Shown in pieces: positions 17,954-25,796 of a DNA stretch of 64,000 nucleotides. The position numbers were made by a program, and so were the translations under genes. Every line of letters begins with the position of its first letter. The first letter of the stretch is position 1. The notes beneath the pieces are model-generated. The model was not told the origin of the DNA, searched no databases, and saw only the letters and a list, made by a program, of their open reading frames with translations. The DNA comes from JAFGGG01 sp964634205 (lineage in GTDB: Bacteria; Spirochaetota; Spirochaetia; SZUA-6; RPPD01), in NCBI GenBank assembly GCA_964634205.1, contig CAZWKE010000003.1, positions 62,001 to 126,000 of the forward strand, in the 5' to 3' direction.

Positions 17954-18913
17954 CTATGTCTCCTCCCTCAGTGATGAACAGGAAGGTATTCCGGCAAGTG
18001 CGGTGGCCGAACAAACCGCCGAAATTACGGCTTTATGCAGCGTACGTCCGCCCAGCTCACTCAATATCTCCGGAGAAACGGTTTCGGAGCCCGCCGAAAC
18101 CACAAAGGTGACGTCACCGTCATAAAGTGTACTGTATGGAAAAAAAACACGGGCCAGACGCAGCTGCAGGCTCTGTGCCAGTTTGTACGCCTGAAGTTTG
18201 GAAAGCGCGGCGTTGGTTAACAGCGTGGTAAGCACGGTATGCTCCCGGGAAGAATCCACCCGACCCCTTTCCTCCCAAAGTCGCACCAGGTCCTTATCGG
18301 GATTTTTACAGGCAAAAACGGTTTTTTCATCCCTGGCGCCGGCAAGCACCTTTCCCTGTTCATCAAAAACATCCCCCACCGCGTTTACCACGGCTATCGC
18401 CCGTATAAATATTTTTTTATACTCAAGCAAGGCGGTCCCCAGGCCGCCTTTCATACAGTATTCAAAACCCGCCCACTTTCCGACCGTGGCTCCCGTACCC
18501 GCCCCCACCGTTCCACAGACCCCGAAATCCGGCGAAGCGCTTTGTGCGGCCTCATACCCGGCTTCATCTCCGGGATAAAACATTGTACTGCCCAGGTTAA
18601 GATCGAAAATTACCGCAGCCGGGACTATGGGCACCATGATCCCGCCCGCGGTTTTGTACCCCCTGCCCTGTTCATAGAGATAACGCATTACCCCGCCCGC
18701 GGCGGACAGGCCATACGCGCTGCCGCCGGTTAAAAGGACGGCGTTTACCGTCTGCATTTTTTTTTCCGGATGCAGCAACACCAGCTCCCGCGTGCCGGGT
18801 GAGGCACCGCCCGCATAACAGGAGGCCGTATTTCCCGGCGGACAGATGATAACCGTACACCCGCTTACCTTTTCCCTGTTCGTATAATGTCCGATCAAAA
18901 AATCATCCGCCAT
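17954..18913 (-). CDS. P1/S58 family (DmpA-like) aminopeptidase
   Basis: This 319-residue member of the S58/DmpA N-terminal-nucleophile hydrolases normally self-cleaves into two chains and acts on N-terminal residues or amide oligomers. The glycine-rich TGGSAYGLSAAGGVMRYL and VGAGTGATVGKW segments are family hallmarks. The expected cleavage region is EHTVLTTLLTNAALSK, where a Thr would serve as nucleophile. GGAGGTGAGAA precedes the ATG. The stop lies only 34 bases from the last CRISPR repeat. Physiological substrate is unknown. Confidence 0.88.
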   Translation of the reverse strand: MADDFLIGHYTNREKVSGCTVIICPPGNTASCYAGGASPGTRELVLLHPEKKMQTVNAVLLTGGSAYGLSAAGGVMRYLYEQGRGYKTAGGIMVPIVPAAVIFDLNLGSTMFYPGDEAGYEAAQSASPDFGVCGTVGAGTGATVGKWAGFEYCMKGGLGTALLEYKKIFIRAIAVVNAVGDVFDEQGKVLAGARDEKTVFACKNPDKDLVRLWEERGRVDSSREHTVLTTLLTNAALSKLQAYKLAQSLQLRLARVFFPYSTLYDGDVTFVVSAGSETVSPEILSELGGRTLHKAVISAVCSATALAGIPSCSSLREET

Positions 18914-18947
18914 TTCTCACCTCCGTATAGGCTTAACATACTCAATC

Positions 18948-18970
18948 AAAAACCCTCCGGCAATAGAGGG
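18948..18970 (-). terminator. Terminator-like hairpin in the S58 gene leader
   Basis: On the minus strand CCCTC (18966-18970) pairs with GAGGG (18953-18957) around an 8-base loop and is followed by five T. It lies 34 bases before the S58 start codon with no gene upstream on that strand, so it could attenuate the S58 gene. The stem is short. Confidence 0.4.
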
Positions 18971-19061
18971 GAAAAAAGTCAGTAAAAACACACCACAGCC
19001 TAGTGTCGCCGTCCCCTGATATCGCGATATTGTAGAAAAACAACCGAAAAGGAGAAGTTAA

Positions 19062-19457
19062 ATGGCGGGAATCACTGAATTATATCAGTCGGCGGACTGG
19101 AAAACGGAAAAGCATATTCCGGTAATAGAATGTGCCGATACGGTAAAAAAAGGCGAGGTATTCCAAATTAAAATTTCCATCGGGAAAGAGGTGGCCCACC
19201 CCAATACCACAGCGCATCATATACGCTGGATCGATGTATATTTTCACGCGACGGGGGCCAAGTTCCCCAACCATATCGGAAAGATTGATTTTAACGCACA
19301 CGGCGAATCCACCGAGGGTGCCGATACCGGCACGGTTTATACTCATCACGCTGGTGCGGTGCAGATGAAGACCGATAAACCGGGCACAATCATCGCCACA
19401 AGTTTTTGTAATATTCACGGGCTTTGGCAAAACACCAAAACAATCGGCGTGGAATAA
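19062..19457 (+). CDS. Superoxide reductase (neelaredoxin type, one iron centre)
   Basis: This 131-residue enzyme reduces superoxide to hydrogen peroxide without making oxygen, a hallmark of anaerobes. It has the catalytic EKHIP motif (E16, K17, H18). The other expected iron ligands are H46, H52, C116 and H119 (FCNIHG). The N-terminal desulforedoxin domain with a second iron is absent, which makes it a class II enzyme. A clear AAGGAG site lies before the ATG. Rubredoxin is the usual electron donor. Confidence 0.96.
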   Translation: MAGITELYQSADWKTEKHIPVIECADTVKKGEVFQIKISIGKEVAHPNTTAHHIRWIDVYFHATGAKFPNHIGKIDFNAHGESTEGADTGTVYTHHAGAVQMKTDKPGTIIATSFCNIHGLWQNTKTIGVE

Positions 19458-19511
19458 CTGTTTTTCCGGCCCTGCCGGTTTCGACATTTTAGTCATGGGG
19501 AAGGAAATTAT

Positions 19512-20564
19512 ATGGAAAAAATAAGAAAATTATTGGGCCGCGAAGCGGAAGACCTGCTGACATATAAATGCAAGGTGGATAAAAGCAGCCTGGTCTTGCC
19601 GGGTGGAGATTTTGTGGACCGGGTATGGAGTCATTCCGAGAGGAGTCCGCGGGTTCTGCGCAATATGCAGGCCCTGTTTTCTCACGGCAGGCTTTCCGAT
19701 ACCGGTTATCTCTCCATTTTACCCGTTGACCAGGGGGTGGAGCACAGTGCGGGTTCGGCCTTTGCTCCCAATCCCCTTTATTTTGATCCGGAAAATATTA
19801 TAAAACTGGCGATTGAGGGCGGGTGCAACGCGGTCGCGTCTACCATCGGTATACTGGGAGCGGTGGCACGGAAATACGCACATAAGATACCCTTTATTGT
19901 TAAGGTCAACCATAATGAGCTCTTGTCTTACCCCAATACCTATGATCAGATCCTCTTTACCAGTGTACGGCAGGCTTTCGAGACCGGCGCGGCGGCCGTA
20001 GGAGCAACCATTTATTTCGGTTCAAAAGAAAGCAGAAGGCAGATTGTTGAAATATCAGAGGCCTTCCAATACGCGCATGAGCTGGGGTTGGTTACTATTG
20101 CCTGGGCCTATCTGCGCAATGAGGTCTTTAAAACGAAGGATGCCGACTATCATCTTGCCGCGGATCTGACCGGTCAGGCCAATTACCTTAGTGCCACCCT
20201 TGAAGCGGATATTGTGAAACAGAAACAGCCGCAATGCAATTACGGATTCAAAAACATCGTAAATTACGGGAAAAAGAACGATAAAATGTATACCGATCTT
20301 TGCAGCGATCATCCGATCGACCTTACCCGCTATCAGGTCATCAACTGTTTTATGGGCAGGGCGGGGTTGATCAATTCCGGGGGCGCTTCCAAAGGTAATG
20401 ATGATCTGGCACAGGCGGTTCGTACCGCGGTCATTAACAAGCGCGCCGGAGGCATGGGACTTATTTCCGGCCGCAAGGCATTTCAGCGCCCCATGCAGCA
20501 GGGTATCGAATTACTAAACACCATCCAGGACGTGTACCTGAGTAAGGAGATCGGTATCGCCTGA
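19512..20564 (+). CDS. fbaB: Class I fructose-bisphosphate aldolase (DhnA/FbaB family)
   Basis: This cytoplasmic enzyme of glycolysis and gluconeogenesis cleaves fructose 1,6-bisphosphate. The 350 residues match the bacterial DhnA-type Schiff-base aldolases: LPVDQGVEH, the conserved VKVNHNE strand, and the lysine in ADIVKQKQP at residue 236, the same number as the reactive lysine of E. coli FbaB. GRAGLINSGGASKG forms the phosphate site near the C-terminus. AAGGAAA precedes the ATG. It follows the superoxide reductase gene by 54 bases on the same strand and may be co-transcribed with it. Confidence 0.95.
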   Translation: MEKIRKLLGREAEDLLTYKCKVDKSSLVLPGGDFVDRVWSHSERSPRVLRNMQALFSHGRLSDTGYLSILPVDQGVEHSAGSAFAPNPLYFDPENIIKLAIEGGCNAVASTIGILGAVARKYAHKIPFIVKVNHNELLSYPNTYDQILFTSVRQAFETGAAAVGATIYFGSKESRRQIVEISEAFQYAHELGLVTIAWAYLRNEVFKTKDADYHLAADLTGQANYLSATLEADIVKQKQPQCNYGFKNIVNYGKKNDKMYTDLCSDHPIDLTRYQVINCFMGRAGLINSGGASKGNDDLAQAVRTAVINKRAGGMGLISGRKAFQRPMQQGIELLNTIQDVYLSKEIGIA

Positions 20565-20617
20565 TCAATGGGAGATCCGGTTTCCAAAACATCAAACCAA
20601 AGCAAGGAGACGGAATT

Positions 20618-21637
20618 ATGGCGGACCTTTCAACGGATTTTGTCGGAATCAAGCTGAAAAATCCGATTATTGCCGGAGCTTCGGGATTGACTTCGAATAT
20701 GGATACCATCAAGCTGCTGGAAAAAAGCGGAGTGGCGGCACTGGTGTGCAAATCCCTGTTTGAAGAACAGATCGAACTGGAACAGTTGAAGTTCCAGGCG
20801 GACCTGCATAAAAATGAAAATCTTTATTCGGAAATGCTGGACCATTTTCCTCATCTGGAACATGCCGGAACCAAAGAACACCTGTTCTGGGTGCAAAAGA
20901 CGAAAGAGGCCGTTGCCATTCCCGTATTCGCCAGCCTGAACGCGGTACGCAGGGAGATATGGATCGACTGGGGGCTTGAGCTGGCAAAATGCGGAATAGA
21001 CGGACTGGAAATTAATCTCTATGCCACACCACAGGCCTTGACCAAACCCGGGGGGGACATTGAAAAGGAACAGATCGAACTGGTAGGCGAACTGAAAAGC
21101 CGCATCGGACTGCCGCTTATTATAAAGTTAAGTCCGTTCTACACAAATGTGCTTCATTTTATCGATGAACTCGATAAAGCCGGTGCAGATGGTTTTCTCC
21201 TTTTTAACCGTCTTTTCCAGCCGGATATCGATATAGAAAAGGAAGAGAATGTTTTTCCCTTTGCCTTCAGCCAACGGGACGACAACAGGCTCCCCCTGCG
21301 GTATATGGGATTACTCTACCAAAATGTCAAAGCTTCACTCTGTGCCGGCACGGGAATTATGCAGGGTGAGGACGTGATTAAAATGATCCTGGCCGGTGCC
21401 GACGTTGTACAGGTGGTGACGACGCTTTACAAAAACAGCATAGACCATGTCGGTACCATGTTGAAAGATATCGATACCTGGCTTTCCGCGAAAAAATATT
21501 CCGGCCTTGCGCAGATAAAAGGAAAAATGAGTTATCACAGCTTGCAGGCCAAGGACCAATGGGTGTATAAACGAACCCAGTATGTAAAAATGCTCATGCA
21601 GCAGGGTGACAAGCTGATGGAGCAAATCCTCTATTAG
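20618..21637 (+). CDS. Dihydroorotate dehydrogenase-like FMN protein
   Basis: This 339-residue TIM-barrel flavoprotein belongs to the PyrD-like group often annotated as dihydroorotate dehydrogenase-like. The N-terminal KLKNPIIAGASGLTSN and the later IIKLSPFYTN, DGFLLFNRLF and CAGTGIMQGEDVIKMILAGADVVQV segments correspond to FMN and phosphate contacts. No other pyrimidine gene is nearby and the ferredoxin gene follows after 14 bases, so a redox role outside pyrimidine synthesis is possible. AAGGAGA precedes the ATG. Confidence 0.85.
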   Translation: MADLSTDFVGIKLKNPIIAGASGLTSNMDTIKLLEKSGVAALVCKSLFEEQIELEQLKFQADLHKNENLYSEMLDHFPHLEHAGTKEHLFWVQKTKEAVAIPVFASLNAVRREIWIDWGLELAKCGIDGLEINLYATPQALTKPGGDIEKEQIELVGELKSRIGLPLIIKLSPFYTNVLHFIDELDKAGADGFLLFNRLFQPDIDIEKEENVFPFAFSQRDDNRLPLRYMGLLYQNVKASLCAGTGIMQGEDVIKMILAGADVVQVVTTLYKNSIDHVGTMLKDIDTWLSAKKYSGLAQIKGKMSYHSLQAKDQWVYKRTQYVKMLMQQGDKLMEQILY

Positions 21638-21651
21638 AAAAGGAAGATGAA

Positions 21652-21840
21652 ATGAAAGCAACCGTAGATAAAGACACCTGCACAGGCTGTGCGCTTTGCC
21701 CGGATATTTGCCCGGAAGTATTCAAAATGGAAGGGGATACTGCCGTAGCCTATACAAATCCGGTTCCTGACGCTGCCGTGGAAAGCTGCCGTGAGGCGGC
21801 CGACCAATGTCCCGTAGAAGCAATAGCAATCGAAGAATAA
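21652..21840 (+). CDS. Small [4Fe-4S] ferredoxin
   Basis: This 62-residue electron carrier has six cysteines. C10, C13, C16 and C53 fit a single [4Fe-4S] cluster (CTGCALC and QCPVEAI). C20 and C46 sit where the related Desulfovibrio ferredoxins carry a disulfide. The acidic C-terminus (IAIEE) is typical. It starts 14 bases after the PyrD-like gene, so it may supply or accept electrons for that protein. Confidence 0.94.
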   Translation: MKATVDKDTCTGCALCPDICPEVFKMEGDTAVAYTNPVPDAAVESCREAADQCPVEAIAIEE

Positions 21841-21905
21841 TCTTTTGGCAATCTGAAAATTGCTCTATAAATCAATGAAGCCCTTTTGCCGATAATTACA
21901 ATGTT

Positions 21906-22682
21906 ATGGCAAAACGCAAGAAAGCTTCCTTAGGATGTTTGTTTTGGATTGCATTAATTCTGCTTGTCGTAGTGGTATTTCTTCTAAACCAGCAGAATAT
22001 CCAGGCGGTACTGAAAGACACGGGATTTTTAACTCTTTTCCAGAACAAGGAAGACAACGGCGGGCAGGCCGTAAATATCCGCTATAATACCGACCCCAAA
22101 CAAACAGAAGAAACCTCGGATAAAAAGACACAGGGCGGCGATGAAGTCGTCACCGTTAGGGTAGACCCGAATGAACACATGCAAAGCCCTTTGCCTGAAA
22201 AAGAGCAGGAAAAACCCACTCCCGCACCGACCCCGAAAGTTGATAAGGAAAAACCGTATGTCCGCAAAGCCAAGCTGTACTTTGTGGTGATGAACCGTAA
22301 CGATGAGTTTGAAGTAAGAAACGTTACCCGCCCCATTGACTTCAAGGACTCTCCCCTTACCCAGACCCTGCATGCCCTGTTAAAAGGACCGACAAGCAGG
22401 GAGTTCAATGATGAGTTAATGAACCTTATTCCCAAACAGACAAAAATAAACAAAGTGTATGTCAAAGGAAATACCGCGTTCATTGATTTTAATGAAGAGT
22501 TTCGTTTTAACAGCCTGGGGGTATTCGGCCTGACCGCGCAACTCAAACAGGTGGTTTATACCGCAACCGAATTCAGCAATATCAACCAGGTTCAGATTCT
22601 CATCAATGGAAAAACCGTAAATTACCTTGCCCAGGAAGGGGTTTTTGTCGGGAAACCTCTCTCCAGAAAATCATTTAATTAA
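21906..22682 (+). CDS. GerMN-domain membrane-anchored protein
   Basis: This 258-residue protein has a basic N-terminus, one membrane helix (about 9-27) and a charged, proline-rich linker (about 55-110). Its C-terminal GerMN domain shows RKAKLYFVVM, LLKGPTSREF and NTAFIDFNEEF. The domain was first seen in spore germination protein GerM but occurs in many non-sporulating bacteria, where its role is unknown. The protein is predicted to face outward. There is no strong ribosome binding site before the ATG at 21906. Confidence 0.8.
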   Translation: MAKRKKASLGCLFWIALILLVVVVFLLNQQNIQAVLKDTGFLTLFQNKEDNGGQAVNIRYNTDPKQTEETSDKKTQGGDEVVTVRVDPNEHMQSPLPEKEQEKPTPAPTPKVDKEKPYVRKAKLYFVVMNRNDEFEVRNVTRPIDFKDSPLTQTLHALLKGPTSREFNDELMNLIPKQTKINKVYVKGNTAFIDFNEEFRFNSLGVFGLTAQLKQVVYTATEFSNINQVQILINGKTVNYLAQEGVFVGKPLSRKSFN

Positions 22683-22710
22683 ACCGCCCGTATTTTTTCC
22701 TTAAAACAAC

Positions 22711-22771
22711 TTGACATTAACTGTACCTATACGTATACTTTAGTAGATTTATTAAAGCATACGTATAGGTA
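22711..22771 (+). promoter_or_regulatory. Strong promoter with 13-bp inverted-repeat operator
   Basis: TTGACA (22711-22716), a 17-base spacer and TATACT (22734-22739) form a near-consensus promoter. A perfect 13-bp inverted repeat, TACCTATACGTAT (22724-22736) and its complement (22759-22771), covers the spacer and -10 and the region near +20. Each arm contains the palindrome ATACGTAT, and the two centres are 30 bases apart, about three helical turns. The predicted start near 22746 falls between the arms, so this is more likely a protein-binding operator than an RNA hairpin. Confidence 0.75.
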
Positions 22772-22792
22772 TGTTTTATATAAGGAGGGGGC

Positions 22793-24235
22793 ATGAATAT
22801 AAAAAGCATTTTATTTATTGAGCCAAAAACAAACAATCTGCATATTTACGCAAAATTTAATCTTCCCCGCCTGGGAAGTATACTGCTTGCGACAATAATG
22901 AAGGACCTCGGGTTTGCCGTTCGGGTCTGCTTTATGAGTGAACAGGAAATAATGAAGAAAAAACCGGTGGCTGATGTGGTCGCGCTTTCCACCATAACCT
23001 CGACCGCCCCGGCCGCCTACCGTATCGCCCGCTTTTATAGGGAAAAAGGAATTCCCACCATCATCGGCGGACCGCATGTAAGTTTTTGTGCGGAAGAGGC
23101 CGTTGAGCATGTTGACTATTGCATAACGGGAGAGGGCGAAACCGCTTTCCCCAAGCTCATTAATGCGCTGATAAATGAAGAGTCGTTGGAGAGTGTCCCT
23201 GGTCTGGTTTGGAAACAGAACGCGGGGATCAGCAAGAATCCGCAGTGTGCACCGGTTCATGACCTTGACCGCCTGCCCTTTCCCGACCTTTCACTTATTG
23301 AATACGGGCGAAGCAGCTACCGCCGAAACCCATTGAAACGAAAGATAATTCCCGTCCAAACCTCCCGCGGCTGTCCCTTTGACTGTACCTTTTGTTCGGT
23401 CACCGGGATGTTCGGAAAGAAATACCGATACCGTTCCACGGATAATGTTATCCGGGAACTGCAGCAGTATGACCCAAAAAAACATCATATTTTTTTCTAT
23501 GACGATAATTTTACGGCCAACAGGAAACGGACCAAAGAACTGCTGCAGAAGATGATGGATTTGAACCTTAATTTCGGCTGGTCAACCCAGGTACGTACCG
23601 ACATCGCCAAGGACCCCGAGCTGCTTCCATTAATGAAGAAGGCCGGGTGCCAGGTGCTTTACATCGGATTTGAATCATGTGATGAAAATGCGCTCGCCGA
23701 GATGCATAAATCACAATCGATTCAAGATATGGTTTTCGCCATAAATGAAATACAAAAGCACCGCATTTATCTTCATGGGATGTTTGTATTCGGATTTGAT
23801 TCAGACACGCTTCGAAGTATCGATAACACAATAAACTTCGCGCTTTCCCAACCCATTGACTCGGCCCAGTTCTTAATCCTTACCCCGCTCCCCGGAACGG
23901 TATTCTACAACTCCATGCTTGAAAGCGGAAGAATCATCGATTACAACTGGGCGGAGTATGATGCGCATCACGTAAAATTCCAGCCGAAGTTTTTAAGCAA
24001 ACTTGAACTGCAAAACGCCCAGATTCAGGCACATGAAAGGTTTTATTCACCGTTTAAGCTGGTAAAAAAACTCTTTAAAGGCAGGATTTTGTCATTCCTT
24101 GTGGGAATATATGCCAACGGACTGAACAACAAATGGAAAAAATCCATACAGGCCTATCTTTGGTATCTGAAGGGTATGATTCCAGGCCGGCATCTTCTTA
24201 TAAACGCCGTAAAGCGGCCTCAACAAGCCGTGTAA
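22793..24235 (+). CDS. B12-binding-domain radical SAM protein
   Basis: This 480-residue protein has an N-terminal cobalamin-binding-like domain (about 1-145, ending VDYCITGEGETAFPKLI). A radical SAM core follows whose cluster cysteines are C194, C198 and C201 in SRGCPFDCTFC. The architecture matches the BchE/HpnJ-type family, members of which methylate or rearrange lipids, tetrapyrroles and other products. The short B12 DxHxxG motif is not evident, so cobalamin binding is uncertain. AAGGAGGGG precedes the ATG. The last 38 bases overlap the 3' end of tlyA on the other strand. Confidence 0.88.
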   Translation: MNIKSILFIEPKTNNLHIYAKFNLPRLGSILLATIMKDLGFAVRVCFMSEQEIMKKKPVADVVALSTITSTAPAAYRIARFYREKGIPTIIGGPHVSFCAEEAVEHVDYCITGEGETAFPKLINALINEESLESVPGLVWKQNAGISKNPQCAPVHDLDRLPFPDLSLIEYGRSSYRRNPLKRKIIPVQTSRGCPFDCTFCSVTGMFGKKYRYRSTDNVIRELQQYDPKKHHIFFYDDNFTANRKRTKELLQKMMDLNLNFGWSTQVRTDIAKDPELLPLMKKAGCQVLYIGFESCDENALAEMHKSQSIQDMVFAINEIQKHRIYLHGMFVFGFDSDTLRSIDNTINFALSQPIDSAQFLILTPLPGTVFYNSMLESGRIIDYNWAEYDAHHVKFQPKFLSKLELQNAQIQAHERFYSPFKLVKKLFKGRILSFLVGIYANGLNNKWKKSIQAYLWYLKGMIPGRHLLINAVKRPQQAV

Positions 24236-24986
24236 TTTCATCTGCGGCGGCGTCCTGCTTCGGGGTCAGCAGAAAGAAAAACTCGTTGTTTCCTTTCCGT
24301 CCCTTCAGGGTTGAAAGGGTGATGTTGTTCACATATACCCGTTCACGATGTAAATCCTCAATAAGTGAGAAGAGAATTGAAAGAAAATGCTTTCTCTCTT
24401 TTACAACACCATTAAAATCAGCCGGCGGGTTTCGCCATTCAAACTGTGGTTTTATCAATGCTACTATCCATTTTTCCTTCAGTAACGGGAGGATATGCGC
24501 CGCAGCCCCGCGTACGGAACGAAAAGAAAGGTCCATCACCGCCGCGTCCGGTTTCAGATGCAGATCCGCTGCAACCAGCCGGACAATATTGGTTTTTTCC
24601 TTTACCCCCACCCGGCTGTTACGCCGCAGGGAATAATCAAGCTGGTTAACCCCCACATCCACGGCGTATACATATTTTGCTCCTCTTTGTAAAAGGCAGT
24701 CGGTAAATCCGCCGGTGGAACACCCGGCGTCGATGAATACCTTTCCGCTTATGTCCATTTTCCATTCATCAAGCAGCGCATCCAGTTTTTCACCGGCACG
24801 GGAGACAAAACGTCTGGATTCACCGATTTCAATACTGCTGTCGTTATCCATCAGGGTTTTCGGATCAAGGCAGCGTTCACCGTTCACCCGGACCTCACCG
24901 CAGAGGATATGGGCAACAAGCTCATCTTTTGTTTTATCCGTATACTTTGTTTGAAGCAGACTGAGAAGGGATTCCTTTTTACCCAC
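24198..24986 (-). CDS. tlyA: TlyA-family rRNA 2'-O-methyltransferase
   Basis: This 262-residue TlyA (hemolysin A) family protein is expected to methylate ribose 2'-OH groups of ribosomal RNA. An N-terminal S4 RNA-binding domain (about 1-60) precedes an FtsJ-like Rossmann domain with the SAM loop DAGCSTGGFTDCL and the VMDLSFRS segment. The start is GTG at 24986. It lies 12 bases after ymdB and completes an rny-ymdB-tlyA unit. In actinobacteria the family sets capreomycin sensitivity. Confidence 0.93.
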   Translation of the reverse strand: MGKKESLLSLLQTKYTDKTKDELVAHILCGEVRVNGERCLDPKTLMDNDSSIEIGESRRFVSRAGEKLDALLDEWKMDISGKVFIDAGCSTGGFTDCLLQRGAKYVYAVDVGVNQLDYSLRRNSRVGVKEKTNIVRLVAADLHLKPDAAVMDLSFRSVRGAAAHILPLLKEKWIVALIKPQFEWRNPPADFNGVVKERKHFLSILFSLIEDLHRERVYVNNITLSTLKGRKGNNEFFFLLTPKQDAAADEITRLVEAALRRL

Positions 24987-24998
24987 TACCTTTAAACC

Positions 24999-25796
24999 TT
25001 ATACGCTGCAATATTCCTTAAAACGTTCGATCGAAAGCGCCTTACCGGAGGCCGTATCAATCTCGATGACCACCCCCATGATCACCGCCGGTCTGTCCAC
25101 AACCTCCATCTTCAGCGGCATTTGTGATACAAGACGTTTTATGGCAACCTCAGGAAAAACACCGATAACACTGTCCGCCGGACCGGTCATCCCGATATCG
25201 GTAATATACGCGGTACCACCGGGCAATATCCTCTCATCCGCGGTTTGAACGTGCGTATGGGTCCCCACTAAAGCAGATATTTTACCGTCAAAATAAAGCG
25301 CCAGGGCTTCCTTTTCCTGCGGAAGTTCCGCGTGGAAATCAATGATAATAACCGGGCTTTTACTGCGGAGTTGTTTGATCCTTTCGGAGCCGATCTGGAA
25401 GGGACACGGCAGGCGTGAATTACCCAGTTTCCCTTCCAGATTTAAAACGCTTACCGGAACATCCTTTACCATAGTGGTACATGCTCCCTTGCCGGGGACT
25501 TTTTTCGGATAGTTATCCGGACGCAGCAGCCGTTCCTCGGATTCCAGCAGGGAATAGATCTCTTTTTTTCTCCAGATATGGTTTCCCGAGGTGATAACAT
25601 TCACGCCGCAAGTGAAAAATTCATTGACAAGCTCGGGGACTAAACCGGAACCTTCATGGGCATTCTCACCGTTTACAATCGCAATATCGGTTCTGGTTTT
25701 CTTGATGATATTTTTCAGGTTATAAAATAGCGCCCTGGTGCCCGGTTTTCCGACAACATCACCGAGCACCAACGCTCTTATACTGTTAACGGGCAT
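24999..25796 (-). CDS. ymdB: YmdB-type metallophosphoesterase
   Basis: This 265-residue dimetal phosphodiesterase of the YmdB/TIGR00282 family acts on 2',3'-cyclic nucleotides in Bacillus. Metal-binding motifs are visible as GDVVGKPG, NGENAHEGSG, TSGNHIW, DFHAE and GTHTHVQTAD. I chose the ATG at 25796, giving MPVNSIRALVLGDVV; a TTG at 25802 would add two residues. The start overlaps the rny stop by 11 bases. The rny-ymdB pairing is conserved in many bacteria and points to linked RNA turnover functions. Confidence 0.92.
   Translation of the reverse strand: MPVNSIRALVLGDVVGKPGTRALFYNLKNIIKKTRTDIAIVNGENAHEGSGLVPELVNEFFTCGVNVITSGNHIWRKKEIYSLLESEERLLRPDNYPKKVPGKGACTTMVKDVPVSVLNLEGKLGNSRLPCPFQIGSERIKQLRSKSPVIIIDFHAELPQEKEALALYFDGKISALVGTHTHVQTADERILPGGTAYITDIGMTGPADSVIGVFPEVAIKRLVSQMPLKMEVVDRPAVIMGVVIEIDTASGKALSIERFKEYCSV

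Noticed and set aside
21841..21905. Terminator after the ferredoxin gene (GGCAAT/ATTGC pairing)
   Set aside because: The stem is only 5 bp and no T-run follows.
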